Notes: generated by a model not told the origin, from the letters alone. A stretch of DNA of 5,334 nt from Oscillospiraceae bacterium (GCA_020024235.1 JAHHUA010000117.1:1-5334), one strand, 5' to 3'; positions 1-5,334 are shown, numbered from the stretch's first letter. Numbers and translations are program-made.

Positions 1-1
1 A

Positions 2-136
2 GAAAATGCTGTAAAAGAAAAAGCAATTACAGCATCAGTTTCTGAAATTTCAGAACCTGTACAAGAATCTGAATCAAAAAATCCGGATACTAAAGAAAAC
101 ATTGAGCAATCCGAAAATAACGAGGAAAAAAATTAA
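2..136 (+). CDS. 3' end of an unidentified gene; acidic low-complexity C-terminal tail
   Basis: An open frame enters from the left edge and runs for 44 codons to a TAA at 134-136; the start lies outside the window. The visible residues are about 11 Glu, 1 Asp and 5 Lys mixed with Ser, Asn, Thr and Gln, with no hydrophobic stretch, cysteine or recognisable motif. This is the composition of a disordered, solvent-exposed tail, as often seen at the end of membrane or multi-domain proteins. No function can be assigned from it. The absence of stops in such AT-rich sequence, together with the biased composition, favours real coding, but the segment is short. No hairpin terminator is visible after the stop, so read-through into the next gene is possible. 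Confidence 0.6.
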   Translation, partial: ENAVKEKAITASVSEISEPVQESESKNPDTKENIEQSENNEEKN

Positions 137-151
137 AACCATTTTTGAGAT

Positions 152-180
152 TTAACTTTTAAAAGGAACTATCCTATAAT
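152..180 (+). promoter_or_regulatory. Possible sigma-A promoter upstream of fliB
   Basis: TTAACT (152-157, four of six matches to the -35 consensus) and a perfect TATAAT (175-180) are separated by 17 bp. Transcription would start near 187, giving an untranslated leader of about 110 bases before the ATG at 296. The region is very AT-rich, so chance matches are likely, and other TATAAT strings at 232-237 and 273-278 lack a matching -35. No sigma-28 type element (TAAA-N15-CGATAT) is seen here, so fliB does not visibly share the flagellin promoter class. Bases 181-280 hold no further structure I can support. Confidence 0.4.
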
Positions 181-295
181 ATCTAAGACAAAAACAGATG
201 CTGACTTTATAATCTTAAATACACAAAAAATTATAATAAAACACAACATATCTGTATCTATGTACAAAAATATATAATGTAAGGACAAGTATACA

Positions 296-1339
296 ATGAT
301 TACTATAAAACCCGATTTTTATGATAATTTTAAATGTATTTCCTCCAAATGTACTGACAACTGCTGTATTGGGTGGGAAATTGACATAGATGAAAATACT
401 AAAAGTAAATATGACTGTATTACAGGTGATTTTTCACAAAAACTTAAAGATAATATAGGATATAACGGCAAAGACTTTTATTTCAAATTGGCGGAACATG
501 AGCGCTGTCCATTTCTAAATAAAGACAACCTGTGTGAAATCATATTAAACTGTGGGGAAGATATGTTATGTGATATTTGCTGTGAACATCCCAGATTTTA
601 TGAATGGTACGAAAACTACACTGATATGGGTCTTGGACTGTGCTGTGAGGAAGCTTGTCGATTGCTGTTTGAAAATAAAGATTCCTTAGAATTTTTAACT
701 TATGATGATGGTGAAGATGACAACAACCAATACATAAAATCCGTGGTAGAAACCCGAAATATTGCCTTTAAACTAATTAAAGACAGGAAAAACAGTTTTA
801 CTGAATGTATAATTAATTTAATAAATTTTGGAAAAGCAGTGCAAAACAAATTTTTTGAGGAAATTAAAGTCGATAAAACTGTAAATTTAACTCAAATGGA
901 AGTTGCAGAAAAACTTATTTGTCTTTTTGAAAAATGTGAACCATATGATGAAAATTATCCTGTTTTAATAAACAAACTCAAAGAAAATTTACCTGAAATT
1001 ATAAATAGAAAAGAAGAATTTATAAATTACTGCGGTGAAAATTTCTATGACTATGAAAAATTCCTCACATATATATTGTACAGATATTACATGAAAGCTT
1101 TATATGACGGAAATTTACAGTCAAAAATAGCTTTTTCACTTATAAACCTGTGGTTTGTGGAAAACATGGATATTTTGGTTTGGCTGCAAAACGGTAAATT
1201 TACTGAGCATAACCGCATTAATAATGTAAAATACTGGAGTAAAGAAATTGAATACAGTAATGAAAATATTCGACTGCTTATTTCCCAGCTGAGAAAAAAT
1301 CCTGAGTTTTCCTGTGAAAATATCTTAAAACTATTTTAG
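296..1339 (+). CDS. fliB: FliB-family flagellin lysine N-methylase
   Basis: FliB transfers methyl groups to the epsilon-amino groups of lysines in flagellin, in the cytoplasm before export. This 347-residue protein has the family's N-terminal cysteine signature: C14-x4-C19-x3-C23-C24 followed by GW (26-27), then CPFL (71-74), LC (79-80), C86, C92, C95-C96 and HPRFY (98-102), then CC at 116-117 and C121. That gives 14 cysteines in the first 121 residues, fitting the Pfam CxxCxxCC metal-chelating class to which FliB-like proteins belong; a bound metal or Fe-S cluster is inferred. The rest (about 125-347) is a mixed charged and aromatic region without a motif I know. Length is somewhat below the roughly 400 residues of Salmonella FliB. 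The ATG is preceded by AAGGAC (281-286) at 9 bases. The stop overlaps the ribosome binding site of the next gene, so the two are probably co-transcribed. A flagellin gene lies in the same window, which supports the assignment; family members with other targets cannot be excluded. Confidence 0.85.
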   Translation: MITIKPDFYDNFKCISSKCTDNCCIGWEIDIDENTKSKYDCITGDFSQKLKDNIGYNGKDFYFKLAEHERCPFLNKDNLCEIILNCGEDMLCDICCEHPRFYEWYENYTDMGLGLCCEEACRLLFENKDSLEFLTYDDGEDDNNQYIKSVVETRNIAFKLIKDRKNSFTECIINLINFGKAVQNKFFEEIKVDKTVNLTQMEVAEKLICLFEKCEPYDENYPVLINKLKENLPEIINRKEEFINYCGENFYDYEKFLTYILYRYYMKALYDGNLQSKIAFSLINLWFVENMDILVWLQNGKFTEHNRINNVKYWSKEIEYSNENIRLLISQLRKNPEFSCENILKLF

Positions 1340-1344
1340 GAGGA
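1338..1344 (+). promoter_or_regulatory. Ribosome binding site overlapping the fliB stop codon
   Basis: AGGAGGA begins inside the TAG stop of fliB (1337-1339) and sits 4-5 bases before the ATG at 1349. The overlap means a ribosome finishing fliB covers the downstream initiation site, so translational coupling of the two genes is likely. It also fixes the start of the PHP gene. Confidence 0.8.
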
Positions 1345-1348
1345 TATT

Positions 1349-2158
1349 ATGAAAGCTGATCTTCATACCCACAGCACTGCCTCCGATGGTCAATATAATC
1401 CCTTGGAACTTGTAAAAAAAGCAGAAGAAACAGGAATTGAACTTTTTGCAATTACCGACCATGACACTGTAAATGGGTCTAAAATTGTTTTTGCTCATCA
1501 GAATGAATTTACATTAAAGTTTATTTCAGGGATTGAATTTGGTTCTAAAGAGGCCTCTCATCTGCATATTTTAGGATATAATTTTGACATAAACAGTGAA
1601 ATTATGACAAAAGCCTGTGATGTCCTGCAAAAATCCAGAATGGAGCGTAAATTTCGCATTATTGATTACCTGAACAAACATGGTATCAAAATCACTGCCG
1701 ATGAAGTGGAATCAGAGGCCGGCAGTGACCTTATTGCACGCCCTCATTTTGCACTGGTAATGGTGAAAAAGGGCTATGTAAACTCTGTGAACGAAGCTTT
1801 TCAAAAGTATTTGGACACCGATGAATTTCAAAAAATTGAGCGTTTTAAATACAGTGCCCAGGAATGTATAGATATTATTCACCGTTCGGGAGGTAAGGCG
1901 GTTTTGGCACATCCCATGCAGTTAAAACTGCCCGCAAATGAACTTAATTTATTTATTTATAAGCTGGTTGATTATGGTTTAGATGGCATTGAATGTTATT
2001 ACCCTGACCACAGTGATGATGAAACCACTTATCTTTTAAATTTAGCTGAAAAATATGGGCTTTTTACCACAGCAGGCAGCGATTTTCACGGCGAAAATAT
2101 AAAAGGCAGCCGAAACCTTATTTCTGTGGAAATTAATGGGGCAAAACTTTTAAATTGA
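1349..2158 (+). CDS. PHP-domain metal-dependent phosphoesterase (YciV/TrpH/RNase AM type)
   Basis: This 269-residue protein is a single PHP domain with the full set of metal-binding motifs. They are DLHTHS (4-9) with D13, TDHD (36-39), GIEF (61-64, E63), HLHILG (71-76), RPHFA (131-135), LAHP (186-189) and GSDFHG (243-248). The order and wording match the YciV/TrpH family, whose E. coli member hydrolyses 3',5'-nucleoside bisphosphates such as pAp and also acts as a 5'-3' exonuclease on RNA ends. The insert at about 85-185 between the motifs, containing RPHFA, is typical of this branch rather than of histidinol phosphatase or the DNA polymerase PHP domain. Cytoplasmic; no signal peptide. Length is close to that of the family. 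It is tightly coupled to fliB, but no biochemical link between the two is known to me; the substrate remains inferred from the family. Confidence 0.88.
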   Translation: MKADLHTHSTASDGQYNPLELVKKAEETGIELFAITDHDTVNGSKIVFAHQNEFTLKFISGIEFGSKEASHLHILGYNFDINSEIMTKACDVLQKSRMERKFRIIDYLNKHGIKITADEVESEAGSDLIARPHFALVMVKKGYVNSVNEAFQKYLDTDEFQKIERFKYSAQECIDIIHRSGGKAVLAHPMQLKLPANELNLFIYKLVDYGLDGIECYYPDHSDDETTYLLNLAEKYGLFTTAGSDFHGENIKGSRNLISVEINGAKLLN

Positions 2159-2197
2159 CAAAATTCTTTTGCATATCGGCATAATTTGTGGTAAAAT
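2155..2197 (+). promoter_or_regulatory. Possible promoter for the SEC-C gene
   Basis: A perfect TTGACA (2155-2160) overlaps the TGA stop of the PHP gene. Its best -10 partner, CATAAT at 2180-2185, is 19 bp away, longer than ideal. An alternative is TTGCAT (2169-2174) with TAAAAT (2192-2197) at 17 bp, helped by an extended -10 TG at 2189-2190. Either would start transcription within the 79-bp gap before the TTG start. No terminator separates the PHP gene from the SEC-C gene, so this would be an internal promoter of a three-gene unit. Confidence 0.45.
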
Positions 2198-2223
2198 AAA
2201 GTGCACAGCATTATAAAAAACTC

Positions 2224-2230
2224 AGGAGGA
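2224..2230 (+). promoter_or_regulatory. Ribosome binding site that selects a TTG start
   Basis: AGGAGGA lies 7 bases before TTG at 2238-2240. The first in-frame ATG (2289-2291) has no comparable Shine-Dalgarno and would cut into the N-terminal domain, so the TTG start is preferred. Confidence 0.8.
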
Positions 2231-2237
2231 CTTTTAA

Positions 2238-3311
2238 TTGACTAAAATAAAAAAAATAAATTATAAAGACATACTGGAAAATTTTAATATGTCACAGCTT
2301 ACGGAAATTTGCAGAAGATATGATTTTCGTGGCTACAGCAAATTTAAAAAATCACAGATGGTGGATTTTATTAACAACAATATTTTTGATAAAGATACCT
2401 TTGAAAAAATTGTTATTTCTATGAATAATCATTTGACTGAATGTATGAGAAATGATGTATATTCCGTCAATGGCGCAGAAAATATGGAATATTTACAAAT
2501 TGTCCGCAATTCTTTTGGATGTATGGACAATAAAACCAATGAAATTTTAATTGCTGCTGATATAAAACAGGAATTTAAAAATATTTTTACCCCTGATTTT
2601 GAGCAAAAATATAATTTTTTCCGCAGTATTATTACATATTGCCGTGCTCTCACCGAACTTTGGGGGATTGTGCCTTACGAAAAAATTATCGAAATTTACA
2701 ACAGTCAAAATAACAGCAATATCACTCAGGACGACCTGGATTATGCCATTGAATGCAGTAAATATGCTATTGACTGCTATTATGTTCCCCAGGATTATTA
2801 TAAACGCATTGTAAGTGAAAGCCTTTTTGTAAATGAAGGTGATGTGGAAAATCTTCTTTCCGCTCAGAATAACAAACCCTATTATATTCCTGACAAAAAA
2901 CAGCTTATTCTCTATTCTGACGATATGTATTTTGACAAAACCCCATTTTGCCGTGATATGTCCGTGTTTTTATGTAATTGTGCAAATTTGGAAAAAAATA
3001 TCGCCGATGAACTGACTGAAGAAATAGCTCTTATGGCTAGAATCAACTGCAATTATCAGGATATTATCTATTATTTGGAGCAATATCATATTGTATTTGA
3101 CCAAAATGATATAAACAAATTTTTCAGAATTTACATGGGTATTTACAACAATTCCCGTATATGGGAAAACCGTGGTTACACACCTTTGGAAATTAATGCT
3201 CTTTATACAAAAGGTTCTGTACCCGTAACCAGTAAAAAAATCGGCAGAAATGACCCCTGTCCCTGTGGCAGTGGCAAAAAATATAAACGTTGTTGCGGAC
3301 AACTTAACTAA
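2238..3311 (+). CDS. SEC-C motif protein with N-terminal SAP/Rho-N-like domain
   Basis: The protein has 357 residues in three parts. Residues about 11-50 look like a SAP or Rho N-terminal-like helix-extension-helix domain: MSQLTEIC (18-25), then [14 protein letters not shown] (32-45), a fold usually tied to nucleic acid binding. Residues about 55-330 form a helical, tyrosine- and asparagine-rich middle that I do not recognise, with no membrane segment. The C-terminus carries a SEC-C motif at 334-354 with C341, C343, C352 and C353 (CxC-x8-CC), the zinc-binding element known from the SecA tail and many unrelated proteins. SEC-C in SecA contacts SecB and the ribosome, but in stand-alone proteins like this it does not define a function. 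It follows the PHP gene after 79 bases in the same direction and is closed by a strong terminator. Function unknown; a nucleic-acid or ribosome-associated role is a guess from the two end domains. Confidence 0.8.
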   Translation: MTKIKKINYKDILENFNMSQLTEICRRYDFRGYSKFKKSQMVDFINNNIFDKDTFEKIVISMNNHLTECMRNDVYSVNGAENMEYLQIVRNSFGCMDNKTNEILIAADIKQEFKNIFTPDFEQKYNFFRSIITYCRALTELWGIVPYEKIIEIYNSQNNSNITQDDLDYAIECSKYAIDCYYVPQDYYKRIVSESLFVNEGDVENLLSAQNNKPYYIPDKKQLILYSDDMYFDKTPFCRDMSVFLCNCANLEKNIADELTEEIALMARINCNYQDIIYYLEQYHIVFDQNDINKFFRIYMGIYNNSRIWENRGYTPLEINALYTKGSVPVTSKKIGRNDPCPCGSGKKYKRCCGQLN

Positions 3312-3320
3312 ATCCTTTTT

Positions 3321-3347
3321 CCCCTCTTATATGAGGGGATTTTTTTT
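3321..3347 (+). terminator. Intrinsic terminator of the rightward genes
   Basis: The inverted repeat CCCCTC (3321-3326) and GAGGGG (3333-3338) with a 6-base loop can be extended by T3320-A3339, and is followed at once by eight T residues (3340-3347). It starts 10 bases after the SEC-C stop codon, the expected place for a rho-independent terminator. Confidence 0.9.
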
Positions 3348-3361
3348 ATGTTTTTCTGCAC

Positions 3362-3392
3362 AAAAAAAGACAGGGTAAAAACCCTGTCTTTT
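3362..3392 (-). terminator. Intrinsic terminator of the flagellin gene (possibly bidirectional)
   Basis: A perfect 12-bp inverted repeat (3365-3376 and 3381-3392, core GACAGGGT/ACCCTGTC) closes a 4-base loop. On the minus strand the stem runs into seven U residues (complement of 3362-3368), a good rho-independent terminator about 61 bases after the flagellin stop. On the plus strand it ends in TTTT then ATATAT, so it could back up the terminator at 3321-3347. Flagellin messages are very abundant, so a strong stop between convergent genes makes sense. Confidence 0.88.
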
Positions 3393-3397
3393 ATATA

Positions 3398-3426
3398 TGT
3401 ATAATGCACTACGCTTGCATTATGCA
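3398..3426 (-). other. Hairpin in the flagellin 3' untranslated region
   Basis: ATAATGCA (3401-3408) and TGCATTAT (3416-3423) form a perfect 8-bp inverted repeat around a 7-base loop. Two more pairs follow outside one mismatch. It lies between the flagellin stop codon (3454) and the terminator stem (ends 3392). There is no U-tract, so it is not itself a terminator. It may stabilise the message 3' end or be a processing or protein-binding site; this is inference. Confidence 0.5.
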
Positions 3427-3453
3427 GCTTTAAGTTTGTTCTGACTTTTACAA

Positions 3454-5163
3454 TTACTGCAAGAGTTGGAGAACACCTTGTGGTTGTTGGTTAGCTTGAG
3501 CCAACATTGTTTGAGCAGCTTGAGAGAGGATGTTGTTCTTTGTGAATTCCATCATTTCTCTAGCCATATCTACGTCTCTGATACGAGCTTCAGCAGCTTG
3601 GAGGTTTTCAGCTGTTGTTGTCAAGTTCTTTGTTGTGTGTTCAAGTCTGTTTTGGAGAGCACCAAGGTCAGCTCTTGTACCGGAAACAATGTTGATAGCT
3701 TTGTCGATAATATCGATAGCATCGTTAGAAGATGGTCTGTCATGGAGAGAAATCTTGTCTACGCCGATACCCTTAGAGGACATATCTTCAACATTGAGGG
3801 AAACTCTCTGGTCCTTAACGCCGTTAGCACCGATTTGGAATGTCAAACCTTCGCCGCCCTTAACTGTTCTTTCAGCATTGCTCTTAATGGAGATTACACC
3901 AGTATCAGCGGTAACATCAAGACCTGTTTCTTGCTTGATAACTTCAGCCATAGCTGCTGCTTCTGCATTATCAATTTTTTTAGCATTAGCTACAGCATTT
4001 ACAGTGTGAACACCGTACTTGTTGAGCATTTCGGCAGCATCTGTATCTGCACCAACGAATGCAAATTTCTTGCCGTTTATTTCAAAAATAGCATCATTCA
4101 AGTCAGTAGTTGTACCTTTGGTAGTGTCAGCAGAGAAAACCTTCATCTTGGATACAGCACCAGCGTCAGTTGTGTCAATCTTAACATAAGAATCGTTACC
4201 TGCTGCACTGTTTTGGGCATCAAGTGTAACATTCTTAGCTTTCTTACCATCTCCAGATACGAAGGAAATATCTCTTACCTTATGGGTAGCTGCACCGGCT
4301 TCTTTGTTTTCAATTACAATTGCATTTGTTGTACCATCTGTGGTTACCTTGAACTTCTCTGAGAAATCCTTATCTCTAGACAAAGATTCTGCAATGCCCT
4401 TCATAAGATCTGATTCTACGAAAGTATCTGCTACAGTACCATTGGTTTTAGATTTAATTGCAACACCGTTGTCTGTCAATATGGACTTACCGTCATCGGA
4501 AACTGTGAGATTAATTTTCTTTTCAATAAGCTTTCCGCTTTCATCTTCGTAGTGAATATTAACTTCAAACTTATCTTTTGCAGCAATAGTTACATCGTTA
4601 GCACCGTTTGCAGTACCGCCGAAAACTTTACCATCACCAAATACGAACTTGCCCTTTGTAGCAGCTTCTTTTGCATATGCAGCACCGCAAGCCATAGAAA
4701 GCTTAACATCGGCTGTTCCGCCTACTTTTTTGTTTGCAGACAAAGAACCGTCAAGAAGGTTAATGCCGTTGTAGTGTGTAGATGTGGAAATTCTGTCGAT
4801 TTCGGATTTAAGAGCGTTAACTTCCTTGTTGATGTTTTCACGGTCTACTTCGTCCTGGTATGTACCGTTAGCGGACTGAACAGCCAGTTCTCTCATTCTT
4901 TGAAGAATGTCGTGAGTTTCCTGCAAGCCGCCTTCAGCTGTTTGGATAAGGGAGATACCGTCTTGAGCGTTCTTGTTAGCCATGTTAAGACCACGAATCT
5001 GACCTCTCATTTTTTCGGAAATAGCAAGACCTGCAGCGTCATCGCCTGCACGGTTAATTCTGTAACCGGAAGACAATTTTTCGAGGTTCTTGGATTGAGC
5101 AGTTTGGTTTACACCAAGTTTAGCATGAGCGTTAAGAGCTGCAATGTTGTGTTGAATACGCAT
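3454..5163 (-). CDS. fliC: Flagellin, 569 residues with a large lysine-rich variable region
   Basis: This is the structural subunit of the flagellar filament, exported by the flagellar type III system. Residues 1-140 are the conserved D0/D1 part: MRIQHNIAALNA at the start, LSSGYRINRAGDDAAGLAIS (30-49), LQRMRELAVQSANGT (87-101) and HYNGINLLDG (130-139). Residues about 481-569 are the matching C-terminal D1/D0, with NRLEH (505-509), ENLQAAEARIRDVDMA (519-534) and the end QANQQPQGVLQLLQ. Between them lie about 340 variable residues (141-480) with about 39 lysines by hand count and one cysteine (C159), unusual for a flagellin. No HExxH motif is present, so it is not a flagellinolysin. The length exceeds that of short clostridial flagellins (about 270-300). 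The gene is visibly richer in GC and more uniform in codon choice than its neighbours, as expected for high expression. The start has a consensus ribosome binding site at 8 bases and a sigma-D type promoter upstream. The symbol follows general usage; hag is the Bacillus name. Confidence 0.97.
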   Translation of the reverse strand: MRIQHNIAALNAHAKLGVNQTAQSKNLEKLSSGYRINRAGDDAAGLAISEKMRGQIRGLNMANKNAQDGISLIQTAEGGLQETHDILQRMRELAVQSANGTYQDEVDRENINKEVNALKSEIDRISTSTHYNGINLLDGSLSANKKVGGTADVKLSMACGAAYAKEAATKGKFVFGDGKVFGGTANGANDVTIAAKDKFEVNIHYEDESGKLIEKKINLTVSDDGKSILTDNGVAIKSKTNGTVADTFVESDLMKGIAESLSRDKDFSEKFKVTTDGTTNAIVIENKEAGAATHKVRDISFVSGDGKKAKNVTLDAQNSAAGNDSYVKIDTTDAGAVSKMKVFSADTTKGTTTDLNDAIFEINGKKFAFVGADTDAAEMLNKYGVHTVNAVANAKKIDNAEAAAMAEVIKQETGLDVTADTGVISIKSNAERTVKGGEGLTFQIGANGVKDQRVSLNVEDMSSKGIGVDKISLHDRPSSNDAIDIIDKAINIVSGTRADLGALQNRLEHTTKNLTTTAENLQAAEARIRDVDMAREMMEFTKNNILSQAAQTMLAQANQQPQGVLQLLQ

Positions 5164-5171
5164 AATAATTT

Positions 5172-5179
5172 TCCTCCTT
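5172..5179 (-). promoter_or_regulatory. Consensus ribosome binding site of flagellin, containing GGA
   Basis: On the minus strand this reads AAGGAGGA, 8 bases before the ATG at 5163. It is near-perfectly complementary to the 16S 3' end, fitting very high translation. Its two GGA triplets could also be contacted by CsrA if the nearby hairpin (5188-5210) is a CsrA site. Confidence 0.9.
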
Positions 5180-5187
5180 GATTTTAT

Positions 5188-5210
5188 GAGGGTGTAATCC
5201 TTTACCCCTC
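5188..5210 (-). promoter_or_regulatory. Leader hairpin with AGGA tetraloop, candidate CsrA site
   Basis: In the flagellin RNA this reads GAGGG-GUAA-AGGA-UUAC-A-CCCUC: nine base pairs with a single bulged A and the tetraloop AGGA (5198-5201). CsrA/RsmA proteins prefer GGA, typically AGGA or ANGGA, shown in a hairpin loop. The loop GGA lies 23 bases upstream of the GGA in the Shine-Dalgarno, a spacing compatible with one CsrA dimer bridging both. In B. subtilis hag, CsrA binds two leader sites, one overlapping the Shine-Dalgarno, and FliW relieves repression. The 3' arm CCUC could alternatively pair with GAGG of the Shine-Dalgarno, but only weakly. The structure is seen in the sequence; binding is inferred. 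Confidence 0.6.
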
Positions 5211-5235
5211 TTTTATAAATTTATTTTTGCGATTT

Positions 5236-5292
5236 GTGAATCCAAAGGGAAATTAAAAACCCGCGCGATGTTTTTAGTTCCCTTTGTTTCAC
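5236..5292 (-). other. Long imperfect hairpin at the 5' end of the flagellin leader
   Basis: Three complementary blocks fold into one stem of 21 pairs: GTGAA (5236-5240) with TTCAC (5288-5292), CAAAGGGAA (5243-5251) with TTCCCTTTG (5278-5286), and TAAAAAC (5254-5260) with GTTTTTA (5270-5276). Small internal loops separate the blocks, and a 9-base GC-rich loop (5261-5269) closes it. It would begin about five bases from the expected transcript start. A stem this close to the 5' end commonly protects RNA from 5'-end-dependent decay, which would suit a long-lived flagellin message. It has no U-tract placed to act as an attenuator. Confidence 0.65.
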
Positions 5293-5303
5293 TCTCATAG
5301 ACT

Positions 5304-5330
5304 ATATCGAACAAATATTAAATAACTTTA
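5304..5330 (-). promoter_or_regulatory. Sigma-D/sigma-28 flagellar promoter of the flagellin gene
   Basis: On the minus strand TAAA (5330-5327) is followed by exactly 15 bases and TTCGATAT (5311-5304). The Gram-positive sigma-D consensus is TAAA-N15-GCCGATAT, so the -35 is perfect and the -10 matches at six of eight positions. Transcription would start near 5297, leaving a leader of about 130 bases. This makes flagellin a late, class III type flagellar gene, controlled through sigma-D and probably FlgM, neither of which is in the window. Confidence 0.85.
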
Positions 5331-5334
5331 GCAT

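Noticed and set aside
246..262. Weak inverted repeat ACATA...TATGT upstream of fliB
   Set aside because: Five pairs in very AT-rich DNA are expected by chance; no operator can be argued.
1712..1912. Minus-strand open frame of 66 codons inside the PHP gene
   Set aside because: It is a shadow of a gene with a full set of conserved motifs and has no ribosome binding site.
2429..3302. Short open frames on both strands inside the SEC-C gene
   Set aside because: All overlap a gene with a clear start, domains and terminator; their products have no recognisable features.
3466..4362. Long plus-strand open frame of 298 codons opposite flagellin, and similar ones at 3530-4009, 4304-4552 and 4552-5181
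   Set aside because: They lie antisense to a certain flagellin gene, have no ribosome binding site and give cysteine- and serine-rich products that look like reverse translations of biased codons.
3454..5163. Flagellinolysin (protease-bearing flagellin)
   Set aside because: The variable region was read for HExxH and none is present.
5221..5298. 25-codon open frame in the flagellin leader on the minus strand, starting close to the predicted transcript start
   Set aside because: No Shine-Dalgarno, no meaningful product, and it coincides with the long hairpin, which explains the sequence better. Leaderless translation cannot be fully excluded.
1..5334. CRISPR array, tRNA, insertion sequence or phage-related genes
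   Set aside because: No regular direct repeats, no tRNA-like cloverleaf, no transposase or terminal inverted repeats were seen.

Overview
The window looks like chromosomal DNA from a motile, low-GC, Gram-positive anaerobe, probably of the class Clostridia. The grounds are the AT-rich sequence, the strong AGGAGG-type ribosome binding sites, short U-tailed terminators, a flagellin of the clostridial type and a cysteine-rich FliB-like protein. I cannot name a genus from the sequence alone.

Layout. Bases 2-136 are the 3' end of an unidentified gene encoding an acidic, disordered tail. After an AT-rich gap with a possible promoter come three rightward genes. The first (296-1339) is a FliB-family flagellin lysine N-methylase with a cysteine-rich N-terminus. 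The second (1349-2158) is a PHP-family phosphoesterase of the YciV/TrpH type, and its ribosome binding site overlaps the fliB stop codon. The third (2238-3311) starts at TTG and encodes a protein with an N-terminal SAP/Rho-N-like domain and a C-terminal SEC-C metal-binding motif. Two hairpin terminators (3321-3392) separate it from a convergent leftward gene for a 569-residue flagellin (3454-5163), which has visibly richer GC and more uniform codon choice than its neighbours.

The flagellin leader is the most informative non-coding part. On the minus strand it reads, in order: a sigma-D/sigma-28 type promoter with exact 15-bp spacing, a long imperfect hairpin starting within a few bases of the expected 5' end, a second hairpin that displays AGGA as its tetraloop, and a consensus Shine-Dalgarno that itself contains GGA. 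This arrangement resembles the CsrA-controlled hag leader of Bacillus subtilis and suggests post-transcriptional flagellin control.

How the genes fit together. FliB is known to methylate lysines of flagellin, and the neighbouring flagellin has a roughly 340-residue variable region with about 39 lysines by hand count. An enzyme and its probable substrate therefore sit about 2.1 kb apart (end of one gene to start of the other's 3' end) on opposite strands. The roles of the PHP and SEC-C proteins in this context are unknown. I see no clearly novel system; the best leads are the structured flagellin leader and the FliB-flagellin pairing.
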